Part shown: positions 1 to 8,262 of the stretch, piece by piece
Position numbering within the stretch: the stretch's first letter is position 1
Layout: every line of letters begins with the position of its first letter
NCBI RefSeq assembly: GCF_009753675.1
Contig: NZ_WQLV01000019.1
Span: forward strand, 25,388-89,387
Reading direction: 5' to 3'
Origin: Parasedimentitalea huanghaiensis
Lineage (GTDB): Bacteria; Pseudomonadota; Alphaproteobacteria; Rhodobacterales; Rhodobacteraceae
DNA length: 64,000 bases
Made by a program: the position numbers and the translations under genes
The notes under the pieces: model-generated
What the model was told of the DNA's origin: nothing
Databases searched by the model: none
Seen by the model: the letters and a program-made list of their open reading frames with translations, nothing else

Positions 1-2148
1 TGGCTGACTGCTGATCAGATCAAGGAACGTTGGCCACTGATCCGCACTGACGATCTGAAAGGCGCGATCTATCACGCTGAGGACGGCTATATTAACCCCG
101 CCGATGTGACCATGGCGATGGCCAAGGGTGCGCGTCAACGCGGTGTCGACATCCAGCGCAAGGTTCAGGCCGATGCCTTTCACTGGAACGGCACCCACTG
201 GGAAGTCACCTGCACCAAGATGGTGGAGAAGGGCGGCAACCTCGTGCCAAGCGACGAACAGTTCGTCATCACTGCCGAACACGTTGTCACCGCATCCGGC
301 AACCACGCCCAACGCACCGCCAAGATGCTGGGCATCAAGATGCCCGCGATCCCGGTGGAACACACCTTTATCGTCATGGACAAAGATCCCGAGTTGGTGA
401 AATGGCGCGAAGAGGGCAACCCGGAACACCCTGTTGTGCGCGATGCCGACTCTGAGTCTTATGCCCGCGAAGAGCGTGGTGGCTGGATTCTAGGTATCTA
501 CGAACACGGCGCGCCTGCGCGGTTTGAACACGGCGTGCCAGATAGCTTCCGCGCCGATCTGTTCCCGCTCGATCTGGACCGGATTGCCGAGCAGTACATG
601 GCGATGACCGAACGGGTGCCGTCTTGCGCCGAGTCTGGCCTGAAAGACGATTTCAACGGCCCGATCTGCTATACTCCTGACGGAAACCCATTGGTTGGTC
701 CGGCACCTGGCCTGCGTAACATGTGGCTGGCCGAGGGCTTCAGCTTTGGCATCACTGCTGCTGGCGGCACCGGCTATTACCTCGCGCAGATGATGGTCGA
801 CGGCGAAGCCGAAATCGACATGGCCTCGCTCGACCCGAAACGCTACTCCTCCAACTGGATGACCACCGAGTTTGCCGCGCGCAAAAACGAAGAGTGCTAC
901 GAGCACGTTTACATCCTGCACCACCCGGACGAAGAGCGCCCCGCAGCACGGGGCCTGCGTACTTCTCCAGCCTATGACCGCCAGAAAGAACGCGGTGCGC
1001 AATTTGGTTGGGTCAACGGCTGGGAACGCCCCAACTATTACGCTCCGCTTGGGTTCAACGACGCCGAGTCCCGCAGCTTCCGTCGTGGTGGCTGGTGGAA
1101 ACACGCGGTAGAGGAAGCCAAAGCAATCCGCGAAGGCGTTGGTCTTGTGGACGCAACCGCGTTCACCAAGCATGTGGTCAAGGGGCCAGGTGCCACTCAG
1201 TTTCTTGACTGGTTCACCTGCAACAAGCTGCCCAAGGTGGGCCGCATCAACCTGACTTATGCGCTAACGGCGGCTGGTACCACCCGCACCGAATACACCA
1301 TCGTGCGCAACGACGAGAACAACTACTACCTCGTCTCGGCCGGGGCTTGGACAGAATACGACGCCGACTTCCTGCGCAAGTCTGCCGAAGACAAGATGGA
1401 GGAGTTTGGCTACATCGAGATCCAGGATGTCACCACCCAGTGGGGCGTCTTTGCCATCGCTGGCCCCAAGTCGCGTGATGTGCTGAAAGAGATCATCGTC
1501 GACGCCGATCCAGACACAGCCCTGTCGAATAAACGCTTTCCATGGCTGTCGGCCCGCCAGATTGAGCTGGGCATGTGTCCGGTCAACGCGATCCGCGTGG
1601 CCTATACCGGCGAGCTGGGCTGGGAGTTACACCACCCGATTGAAATGCAGAACTACCTATTCGATCTGCTGGAAAAAGCCGGTGAAAAACACGGTATGAA
1701 GCTGGTCGGTGCCCGAGCCCAGAACTGGTTGCGTCTCGAGAAGTCATATCGCGCCTTTGGCACCGAGTTGGGCCGTGATGCCACCCCAGCCGAGGCCGAC
1801 CTGCCGCGGTTTATCGACTTGTCCAAAGACTTTCATGGCAAGGATGCCATGGTTGAAACCGGCGTGCGGGTCAAATGCTGCACCTTGCTGATCGAGGGCC
1901 CGGCAGATGCCGACCCTTGGGGCCGAGAAGTGCTGTATACGCCAGAAGGCGAGCGCGTTGGGCGTCTGACCTCGGGCGGCTATTCGGTCGCGTTCGAGAA
2001 AAGCATCGGTATGGGTTACGTTAAACCCGAACTGGCAGTGCCGGGTACCAAGCTGAAGGTCAAGATCATGGACCAGCTATGGGATGCCGAAGTGACGGTA
2101 GACAGCCCTTATGATCCGAAAAACGAGGCTATTCGGGTGACGGGCTGA
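1..2148 (+). CDS. FAD-dependent dehydrogenase of the dimethylglycine/sarcosine dehydrogenase family (5' end outside window)
   Basis: The frame is open from base 1, so the gene begins upstream; 715 residues are visible. The visible part holds the C-terminal half of a DAO-type FAD domain (residues 1 to about 270, with the CYTPDGNPLVGP and GFSFGITAAGG stretches typical of these oxidases), a linker domain, then a GcvT-like folate-binding domain and its C-terminal barrel. Family members are about 800 to 830 residues, so roughly 100 residues including the Rossmann GxGxxG are missing. Known relatives oxidatively demethylate dimethylglycine or sarcosine and pass the one-carbon unit to tetrahydrofolate. 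The exact substrate cannot be told from sequence. It converges on the HNH gene across a strong hairpin. Confidence 0.85.
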   Translation, partial: WLTADQIKERWPLIRTDDLKGAIYHAEDGYINPADVTMAMAKGARQRGVDIQRKVQADAFHWNGTHWEVTCTKMVEKGGNLVPSDEQFVITAEHVVTASGNHAQRTAKMLGIKMPAIPVEHTFIVMDKDPELVKWREEGNPEHPVVRDADSESYAREERGGWILGIYEHGAPARFEHGVPDSFRADLFPLDLDRIAEQYMAMTERVPSCAESGLKDDFNGPICYTPDGNPLVGPAPGLRNMWLAEGFSFGITAAGGTGYYLAQMMVDGEAEIDMASLDPKRYSSNWMTTEFAARKNEECYEHVYILHHPDEERPAARGLRTSPAYDRQKERGAQFGWVNGWERPNYYAPLGFNDAESRSFRRGGWWKHAVEEAKAIREGVGLVDATAFTKHVVKGPGATQFLDWFTCNKLPKVGRINLTYALTAAGTTRTEYTIVRNDENNYYLVSAGAWTEYDADFLRKSAEDKMEEFGYIEIQDVTTQWGVFAIAGPKSRDVLKEIIVDADPDTALSNKRFPWLSARQIELGMCPVNAIRVAYTGELGWELHHPIEMQNYLFDLLEKAGEKHGMKLVGARAQNWLRLEKSYRAFGTELGRDATPAEADLPRFIDLSKDFHGKDAMVETGVRVKCCTLLIEGPADADPWGREVLYTPEGERVGRLTSGGYSVAFEKSIGMGYVKPELAVPGTKLKVKIMDQLWDAEVTVDSPYDPKNEAIRVTG

Positions 2149-2234
2149 TTACAGTCCTTTGAGACGGGAAGGGAGCTGTAATCCAGGTCTCCCGCCCGTC
2201 ACCATTCAGATATGAAATCTGAAGGTTCCCGTTG

Positions 2235-2273
2235 GGCCAAGCAGGCCGCGCCAAAGGCACGGCCTGCTTGGCC
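2235..2273. terminator. Strong hairpin between convergent genes (probable bidirectional terminator)
   Basis: A perfect 14-bp inverted repeat (GGCCAAGCAGGCCG at 2235-2248, complement at 2260-2273) has an 11-base loop that contains a further GCC/GGC pair. It lies between two convergent genes. There is no U tract on either side, so it may act as a transcript-end stabiliser rather than a classical intrinsic terminator. Confidence 0.55.
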
Positions 2274-2307
2274 TGTGGCGACGCGCATCGCGCGGCGCAA
2301 TTCAATA

Positions 2308-3048
2308 CTATTCCAGCAACCGGTTATAGAAACGGCGACGGTGTTGCTCCAGAAAGGTTTGATTCGGTAGAAATCTGGTTGGCATTGTTAGTCTGCGACT
2401 ATCCACCTTCTCGAGGCTCTTGCGTGCATCCCAAGGTACATCAGATGCCACTTGCATTTGGTAGTCTTCATCGAAGGTGATTAGATGCCGGTCAAATGCT
2501 CGATCATGCAAGGTATTTAAGCAAAGACCATTAGTGGGGTTAAGGCGCAGTTTTGGGGCATCAGCCCAACCAACAATATGGCTAGCGTTCAAAAGGCGGG
2601 GATCATTTACTTCGGTCAAAGCACATCGATTTTGATATCCGGTCAATATCATGTCCCGAAAGAACTGCTGCCCACGCCTAGCTGTTGTAGGCGCGGAGAC
2701 ATCATTTCCTGTCCGGCTTTTCCAGGCGGTAGCGTTGTCCGCAAATCCAAAACCTGAGGTGTTGAGATGTACTGGGAGTGATGCATCAATAATTGTTTCT
2801 GGGGTTTGTAGGAATTCCTGCCAGACGATGCGATCAGTGGCCGAGGCGTTGCTCATTCCGCCTTGTGGCAGACTGTCATCTAGCGCTGCCAGATTGCCAA
2901 GTTTGAGTGCGACGGCACTGGGGGTGCGGTCAACAACGGCCGCGAGGGCTTTGACCTCTCTGTTACCTTTGTGAAACTTTCCAAATTCGAGCCTCAGATA
3001 CAACGCAAGTGCTAGTCGTACCTCGGGCTTTGTCCAATTGCGTCGCAT
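2308..3048 (-). CDS. HNH endonuclease domain protein
   Basis: This 246-residue protein has a C-terminal HNH fold of the HNH_2 type. The His pair is in ASHIVGW, followed by NPTNGLCLN and LHDRAFD, which supply the Asn and second His of the metal site. The N-terminal half (WTKPEVRLALALYLRL) is helical and looks like a DNA-binding or specificity region. Family members include stand-alone nucleases and restriction-like proteins; the target is unknown. It is a single gene facing the upstream dehydrogenase, with a non-coding region of about 220 bp before psd, and could be a solitary defence gene in an otherwise core region. Confidence 0.75.
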   Translation of the reverse strand: MRRNWTKPEVRLALALYLRLEFGKFHKGNREVKALAAVVDRTPSAVALKLGNLAALDDSLPQGGMSNASATDRIVWQEFLQTPETIIDASLPVHLNTSGFGFADNATAWKSRTGNDVSAPTTARRGQQFFRDMILTGYQNRCALTEVNDPRLLNASHIVGWADAPKLRLNPTNGLCLNTLHDRAFDRHLITFDEDYQMQVASDVPWDARKSLEKVDSRRLTMPTRFLPNQTFLEQHRRRFYNRLLE

Positions 3049-3272
3049 ATAACTCTCAAATCGAATTCACTTCGAGGCTGCCAGGCCTGACGAGAGAGGG
3101 CAAGTAGACATTAAGTGAAGTTTTCCTTCCCCCAAACGTCCGACAAAGGTATCGAACAAAGAGAAATGCCCGTCCCTTAGGCGGTCAAAATGAAAATGAG
3201 ATTAATCGTGTTGTACCTTTCTACGAGATCGGGCAAAAAGCGACTATCCTTTACCAAAAGGCGACATGCTCC

Positions 3273-3965
3273 ATGCGGATGCGCGATACATTTATTAAAC
3301 CGATGCACCCCGAAGGCCGCAAATTCGTCGCCATTTTTGCGGCGATCACATTTGTATTGTTCCTGTTGGCGGAATTCTTGGGTTGGATCGGCGTTGGTCT
3401 GACTGTCTGGTGTTACTACTTTTTCCGCGATCCCAAACGTGCCACTCCGACCCGTGAAGGGTTGTTGGTCAGCCCTGCGGACGGCATTGTTTCGCTGATC
3501 GAAAAGGCCGTTCCCCCTGCCGAACTTGGGATGGAAGACAAGGCACTTACCCGTGTCAGCGTGTTCATGAGCGTCTTTAACTGCCACGTGAACCGGACAC
3601 CAATTGCTGGTAAAGTAGCAGCTATTGCCTATCGTCCCGGTAAATTCCTGAATGCCTCGATGGATAAGGCCAGTGTAGACAACGAACGCAACAGCCTGTG
3701 TATCGAGATGGCAGATGGCCGTCAGATCGCTGTCGTCCAAATTGCAGGGCTGGTTGCACGTCGTATTGTCTGTTTTGTCAGTAAAGGCCAGCAAATGCAG
3801 ACGGGTGAACGCTTTGGTTTGATCCGCTTCGGCTCCCGTCTGGATGTGTATCTGCCAGAGGGCGTCGAGCCCTTGGTGAGCTTGGGTCAAACTATGGTTG
3901 CCGGCGAAACCGTTTTGGCAGATTTCACGTCAGAGGAAACTGCTCGTGTAGCGCGGACAGTCTGA
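3273..3965 (+). CDS. psd: Phosphatidylserine decarboxylase proenzyme
   Basis: Converts phosphatidylserine to phosphatidylethanolamine at the inner membrane. The 230-residue length and the [11 protein letters not shown] motif match the short alphaproteobacterial form. The proenzyme cleaves itself between Gly187 and Ser188, and the new N-terminal Ser becomes the pyruvoyl cofactor. A hydrophobic segment near residues 15 to 45 anchors the protein. The start at 3273 follows an AAAAGGCG stretch; a second Met two codons later is also possible. It is followed after 3 bases by pssA, which supplies its substrate. Confidence 0.93.
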   Translation: MRMRDTFIKPMHPEGRKFVAIFAAITFVLFLLAEFLGWIGVGLTVWCYYFFRDPKRATPTREGLLVSPADGIVSLIEKAVPPAELGMEDKALTRVSVFMSVFNCHVNRTPIAGKVAAIAYRPGKFLNASMDKASVDNERNSLCIEMADGRQIAVVQIAGLVARRIVCFVSKGQQMQTGERFGLIRFGSRLDVYLPEGVEPLVSLGQTMVAGETVLADFTSEETARVARTV

Positions 3966-3968
3966 CTC

Positions 3969-4715
3969 ATGGCCGACGGATCACATACCCCAAAGACGGA
4001 CGTTCCAATTGTCCACCTCTTGCCCAATCTTCTGACTTTTGCGGCCATCTGTGCCGGATTGACGGCTATTAGGTTTGGCTTTGAAGGGGATTTTGAACGG
4101 GCGGTCTACCTGATCTTATTGGCCTGTGTTCTGGATGGATTTGATGGCCGTCTGGCACGGCTGCTCAAGGCCCAGTCAAAAATCGGGGCTGAACTGGATT
4201 CGCTTGCCGATTTTTTGAATTTCGGCGTCGCACCTGCACTGATCCTTTATGCTTGGGGCTTGCAAGAGATGAGCCGTGCAGGTTGGATCGCGGTACTTGC
4301 CTACGCAATGTGCTGTGTGCTGCGGCTGGCGCGGTTCAACGTTTCCAGCAAATCTGACGACGAGGATACGGACCCTTCATATTTTGTCGGTGTTCCGTCA
4401 CCGGCTGGTGCATTTCTGGTGATGCTACCGATGTTCATTTCATTTTTGTTTCCGGAAATTCCGCAGATTCCGCCACTCGTTGTGGCTTTGTTCACAGTCT
4501 TGGTTGGCCTACTGATGATCAGCCATATTCCAACCTATTCGTTCAAAAATATGGCGATTATGCGTGATCAGGCCAAGTTTTTTGTGCTTGGCGCTGTGTT
4601 GCTTGCAGCGGCGTTGCTCACCTATCTCTGGGCGACGCTTGTACTTCTGAATATTGTTTACATTGTCGGTATTGTCTGGGCGCTGCGCCGCTCGGGCAGG
4701 ACCAAGGCCAAATAA
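3969..4715 (+). CDS. pssA: CDP-diacylglycerol--serine O-phosphatidyltransferase (phosphatidylserine synthase)
   Basis: Makes phosphatidylserine from CDP-diacylglycerol and serine, the step before Psd. The protein has 248 residues, several membrane segments and the CDP-alcohol phosphatidyltransferase signature, seen as DGFDGRLAR followed by GAELDSLAD with the expected spacing (DGxxAR-x8-GxxxDxxxD). It begins 3 bases after the psd stop and the methyltransferase starts 10 bases downstream, so the three genes look like one transcription unit for PE and PC synthesis. Confidence 0.93.
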   Translation: MADGSHTPKTDVPIVHLLPNLLTFAAICAGLTAIRFGFEGDFERAVYLILLACVLDGFDGRLARLLKAQSKIGAELDSLADFLNFGVAPALILYAWGLQEMSRAGWIAVLAYAMCCVLRLARFNVSSKSDDEDTDPSYFVGVPSPAGAFLVMLPMFISFLFPEIPQIPPLVVALFTVLVGLLMISHIPTYSFKNMAIMRDQAKFFVLGAVLLAAALLTYLWATLVLLNIVYIVGIVWALRRSGRTKAK

Positions 4716-4725
4716 AGGTAGATCC

Positions 4726-5352
4726 ATGGACATCAACGCTGTGAAGACCTCCTATGCGAGGTGGGCACCGGTTTATGACAAGACGTTTGGCGCGATCACC
4801 AATGTTGGTCGCCGTCGTTCTGTCGCCTACGTCAACGGACGCAGCGCGGGCAAGGTGCTTGAAGTGGGGGTGGGAACCGGTCTGGCACTGCCATTCTATG
4901 ATCCAAAATTGAACGTCACCGGTATCGATTTCAGTGATGACATGTTGGAAAAGGCACGCAAAAAGGTGCGCAAGAAAGACCTAAGCCATGTCGAAAGCCT
5001 TCGGCAAATGGATGCGCGGGATCTTGATTTTCCAGACAACCATTTTGATACCGTCGCAGCCATGCACATTGTGTCAGTTGTGCCAGAGCCAGAGCGCGTG
5101 GTGGCTGAGATGGCGCGGGTTTGCAAACCTGGAGGTCATATCGTCATCACCAACCACTTTGCCCGCGATAAGGGCTTTCTGGCTGCCGTTGAGCGGATCT
5201 CGGCACCGTTCTCCAATCTGTTGGGCTGGCATTCTGACTTTGAAGTCAGCACAGTTTTGGGTGAGCCAACCCTCTCTGTGGTCGAAAAGAAAACCTTGCC
5301 ACCCATGGGCATGATGACATTTCTTGTGCTGGAAAAATCCAAGGCAGCGTAA
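4726..5352 (+). CDS. pmtA: Phosphatidylethanolamine N-methyltransferase-like SAM methyltransferase
   Basis: A 208-residue class I SAM-dependent methyltransferase: motif I is VLEVGVGTGLAL, followed by GIDFSDDML and the post-motif CKPGGHIVITNHF. The N-terminus (SYARWAPVYDKTFG) is characteristic of Rhodobacter-type PmtA enzymes, which methylate phosphatidylethanolamine three times to phosphatidylcholine. The start at 4726 is preferred because AAAGGTAG lies just upstream; a longer reading frame would run into pssA. Position behind psd and pssA strongly supports the lipid role. A ubiquinone-type methyltransferase is the main alternative. Confidence 0.8.
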   Translation: MDINAVKTSYARWAPVYDKTFGAITNVGRRRSVAYVNGRSAGKVLEVGVGTGLALPFYDPKLNVTGIDFSDDMLEKARKKVRKKDLSHVESLRQMDARDLDFPDNHFDTVAAMHIVSVVPEPERVVAEMARVCKPGGHIVITNHFARDKGFLAAVERISAPFSNLLGWHSDFEVSTVLGEPTLSVVEKKTLPPMGMMTFLVLEKSKAA

Positions 5353-5433
5353 GAACGCCGCCTGAGAAAAGTCCCTGAAATATCTTGACCACCACTCCCG
5401 TAGGGATGTGGGATAAGCAGCCATACTGCAGTT

Positions 5434-5769
5434 CTAGTTTGTTAGTTCGTCGAAGCAGGTCATAGCCCTTGCGGCATACATCATTGCCGGGCCACCACCC
5501 ATTTGGATGGACATCGCCAATACATCTGCAACTTCGGCACGGGTGGCACCGGCTTTGACCAGCGCCTCGACATGTAAGCCAATGCAGTCTTCGCAGCGTC
5601 CGGCGATAGCGATGCCAAGGGCGATAAACTCTTTGGTTTTGAAGTCCAAAACCCCGCCCTGTTTTACCGCTTTGCTTAACCCGCCGAAGGCCTGCGCGGC
5701 TTCGGGTATGGCGCTGTTCAAGTTGCGTAGCCCTTTGCGGGTGTCACTTAGTTTATCGCGACAGCTCAT
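5434..5769 (-). CDS. Carboxymuconolactone decarboxylase/AhpD-like family protein
   Basis: A 111-residue protein of the AhpD/CMD fold with the peroxidatic-type motif RCEDCIGLHV (Cys59-x-x-Cys62, His66). Such proteins are commonly thiol-dependent antioxidant or disulfide-reducing proteins, although some are decarboxylases. The start at 5769 is chosen because GAAGGA lies 7 bases upstream; an in-frame ATG 15 bases earlier has no ribosome binding site. A candidate FNR-like palindrome lies about 70 bases upstream. It stands alone, antisense to the flanking pmtA. Confidence 0.8.
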   Translation of the reverse strand: MSCRDKLSDTRKGLRNLNSAIPEAAQAFGGLSKAVKQGGVLDFKTKEFIALGIAIAGRCEDCIGLHVEALVKAGATRAEVADVLAMSIQMGGGPAMMYAARAMTCFDELTN

Positions 5770-5832
5770 GGTGTTTTCCTTCATTACACATCTGATTTAC
5801 AGAATATGTAATGAAGGAGGCCGCACAGAACT

Positions 5833-5846
5833 TTGATCTAGGTCAG
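5833..5846 (-). promoter_or_regulatory. Candidate FNR/CRP-family binding site
   Basis: The sequence TTGATCTAGGTCAG is close to the FnrL palindrome TTGAT-N4-ATCAA, with two mismatches in the right arm. It sits about 70 bases upstream of the AhpD-like start, a spacing that would fit an activator site near -41. No -10 element could be assigned with certainty. Confidence 0.3.
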
Positions 5847-5882
5847 TCTTTGGATTTATCAGAGATGGCCAAGGAGTAGATG

Positions 5883-6533
5883 CTATTTCTGCGCAATCAG
5901 GGCCAGATTATTGGCTGGCATCTCGATCACCTCGACCATTTCCAGGCCTGCCTCTTGCAGCCAATCCATGGTGTCAAAATCATCCTTGTACCCAGTTGCC
6001 GGATCATGCGCGATCAACGAGGCGTGAAAGGCGGCATCGTTGTCGTTGGTCAGTTCGTCACTGCGCAGAAAGGGGCCGTAGATCACCAGTCGGCCGCCAG
6101 CGGCCAGGGCTTTGGCTGCCTCAGAAATTAAAATGCGCGCTTCGATCTCGCTGATCAAATGCAACAGGTTGCTCAGCATAATCAAATTCTGGTCGGCCAA
6201 ATCAGTGCCCCAACCGGGCACAGTGGCATCCAACTCAAGAGCAGGCAGTACATTGGTGAGCGTCGTTTCAGCGACATGGGCATCAATGCTTGCACGGCGG
6301 GCCGCCTCAACTTCGGTGGGCTGCCAACTAAGGCCTGGCAGACAGGCGGCATAGCCCACCACATGCTGGCCTGTACCACTGGCGATTTCGAGTGCCCGGC
6401 CTTGCTTTGCTGCGACCTCCGTCAGCAGGTCACACAGGGGTTGCAGATTGCGGGCGGCAGAGGGTGCGAACAGTTTGCCTCCGTTGTGTGGAGTGGCAAC
6501 CGAAGCTGAGCCGGGAACAGAACGAACGACCAT
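5883..6533 (-). CDS. DUF938 family SAM-dependent methyltransferase
   Basis: A 216-residue protein with the DUF938 hallmarks: KLFAPSAARNLQPL near the N-terminus, LEIASGTGQHVVGYA as SAM motif I, a WQPTEV segment, IYGPFLRSDEL, and a C-terminal MPANNLAL. The reaction of this family is unknown. Its ATG overlaps the stop codon of the upstream oxidoreductase (TGATG), so the two are translationally coupled and probably work together. Confidence 0.8.
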   Translation of the reverse strand: MVVRSVPGSASVATPHNGGKLFAPSAARNLQPLCDLLTEVAAKQGRALEIASGTGQHVVGYAACLPGLSWQPTEVEAARRASIDAHVAETTLTNVLPALELDATVPGWGTDLADQNLIMLSNLLHLISEIEARILISEAAKALAAGGRLVIYGPFLRSDELTNDNDAAFHASLIAHDPATGYKDDFDTMDWLQEAGLEMVEVIEMPANNLALIAQK

Positions 6534-7609
6534 CAATGAAACCTTTCAGGAGAAAGTTGTGCCAGGATACCTGTGTCCAGCTCTGGTTTTCGTCCAGCAA
6601 CCAAATCAGCCAGCAATCGACCGGCGGCTGGGGCGGTTTGGAAGCCAAACCCCCCTTGTGCGGCGCACCAGAAAAAGTTGGAGACAGTTGGATCAGGACC
6701 CAGCACGAGCGCCTTGTCAGGTGAAAAGCTACGCAGCCCGGCCCAGTTGCTTTCCACTCGCGTCACCGGTGTGACAACCATTTCCTCATAGCGCGCTAAA
6801 CCTTCTGCCAAGACCATATCATCAGCAAAGGCGTCATGTGGCTTCATTAGATCAGTATCTGCAGGGGAAACCAATAGCTTGCCCGCCTCAGGTTTAGCGT
6901 ACCACTCCTCACCGGCGCCTAACATCATTGGCCATGAGGATACGTCATGCCCATCGGGGGCGGGCAGCAGCGCCATTGAACGGCGAAGAGGTTGAATGCC
7001 AATTGGGGAAACCCCGGCCAGGTCGGCAATTTGATCAACCCAGGCTCCCGCTGCGTTAATCAGAACCTTGGCCTTATAGATCTTTTCACCCGCGGAAACC
7101 TGCCAGCCGTCATCTGTTGAGGTGATAGATGTCACGACGGTTTTGGTCTGCGTCGTTCCTCCGTTCGCCCGTATCATCCGCGCAAAATCGTGGATCAACC
7201 GATCGGTGTCGATGTCCAACGCTATATCATGAAAAGCAGCAGCAGTGACTGTTTTGCGGTTTAGGATCGGCACGCGGTTGATCGCGTCGTCAAGGCTGAT
7301 TTCCTGTAAGTCCAATTCTTTCAGATCGGTGGCAAATTGTTTCGTCTGATCCGCAGTGGCCAGTAGCATCAAGCCTCGCGGGGTCAGATAGCCACCATTT
7401 GCGTGGTAAAAGTGGTCCGCACTGGCGCGGCTCAGCGCAACGGTTGATGTATTTCCATAGTTCGGCTCAAACAATGCTGCCGAACGACCAGAAGCATGGT
7501 AGCCAAGCGCGTTTTCCATTTCCAAAACGGTAACAGAGCCAAGTTCAGACAGCTGAGCGGCGGCGCTGACACCTGCGATGCCGCCGCCAATAACGATAAA
7601 ATCAGCCAT
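6533..7609 (-). CDS. FAD-dependent oxidoreductase, DAO (amino-acid oxidase-like) family
   Basis: A 358-residue flavoprotein. The N-terminal MADFIVIGGGIAGVSAA is the dinucleotide-binding GxGxxG motif, followed by YHASGRSAALFEPNYG typical of glycine oxidase/D-amino-acid dehydrogenase-like proteins, and a C-terminal FAD-contacting GGFGFQTAPAAGRLLADL. The start at 7609 gives the usual N-terminus of the family; upstream in-frame codons encode no conserved sequence. The substrate is probably a secondary amine or amino acid, but this is inference. It is coupled to the DUF938 methyltransferase gene. Confidence 0.8.
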   Translation of the reverse strand: MADFIVIGGGIAGVSAAAQLSELGSVTVLEMENALGYHASGRSAALFEPNYGNTSTVALSRASADHFYHANGGYLTPRGLMLLATADQTKQFATDLKELDLQEISLDDAINRVPILNRKTVTAAAFHDIALDIDTDRLIHDFARMIRANGGTTQTKTVVTSITSTDDGWQVSAGEKIYKAKVLINAAGAWVDQIADLAGVSPIGIQPLRRSMALLPAPDGHDVSSWPMMLGAGEEWYAKPEAGKLLVSPADTDLMKPHDAFADDMVLAEGLARYEEMVVTPVTRVESNWAGLRSFSPDKALVLGPDPTVSNFFWCAAQGGFGFQTAPAAGRLLADLVAGRKPELDTGILAQLSPERFH

Positions 7610-7812
7610 TACATGGTCCTGTGTTTCAGCTTTTGGATTGCCGTCGCGGTAGTGAGGGCGTTGGTTGCAGACCATTGCATGGTCACAATACCGGGGGAAA
7701 GCAGAAAAGAGGTCGCCTGAGCCGTGCAATTATAACTTGGTTTTCAATCTCTTCCAGTGTCAGTATGGGCCAAAGAGATAGTTAATCATTTAAATTTTCT
7801 GGAGGAAAAGCC

Positions 7813-8262
7813 GTGTCCACATCCACTGCTAATACCCACGCCATGGCGACAGGACATATTCCGGGCTATCTGCCAGGCGCCGATGGCAGCGATCCACTGT
7901 TCACCGGGATGGTGGTCTTTACCATCTTGCTCGTGCTCTTGATTGGGTCATTCTATTTCAAGCTGCACGCGATCCCCGAGCATATGGCGCACGAGGATAA
8001 TCACACGCAAATGCAGGTGATTGGTATTCTGGCCCTGCTGGCACTGTTTACACACAACAACATTTTCTGGGTGATCGCGTTGCTAGTGGCGGCTTTCCGA
8101 ATGCCAGATTTTCTTACGCCGTTACAATCAATAGCCAGTTCACTCGATTATCTGAAACAACGTGATCAGGCTCCAGCTCAACCTCAGCCCCAACAACCTG
8201 CTGAAACCCAAGAGACAGCCGAGGCCACGGTTGGGCAAACTGAAGGAGAGACCAATGCTTGA
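7813..8262 (+). CDS. Small inner-membrane protein, DUF3302 (YibI/YiaW)-like
   Basis: 149 residues starting with GTG behind a strong TGGAGGA ribosome binding site 7 bases upstream. Two hydrophobic segments (about residues 32-53 and 70-95) surround a KLHAIPEHMAHEDNH loop resembling the AIHDIP...NH loop of Escherichia coli YibI. The C-terminal 35 residues are rich in Gln, Pro and Glu and probably cytoplasmic. The stop overlaps the start of the HlyD-like gene by 8 bases, the same pairing as yibI-yibH and yiaW-yiaV, so it is probably the membrane partner of that adaptor. Confidence 0.65.
   Translation: MSTSTANTHAMATGHIPGYLPGADGSDPLFTGMVVFTILLVLLIGSFYFKLHAIPEHMAHEDNHTQMQVIGILALLALFTHNNIFWVIALLVAAFRMPDFLTPLQSIASSLDYLKQRDQAPAQPQPQQPAETQETAEATVGQTEGETNA

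Noticed and set aside
490..1173. Long minus-strand open frame inside the dehydrogenase gene
   Set aside because: Antisense shadow of a high-GC coding region; translation has no family resemblance.
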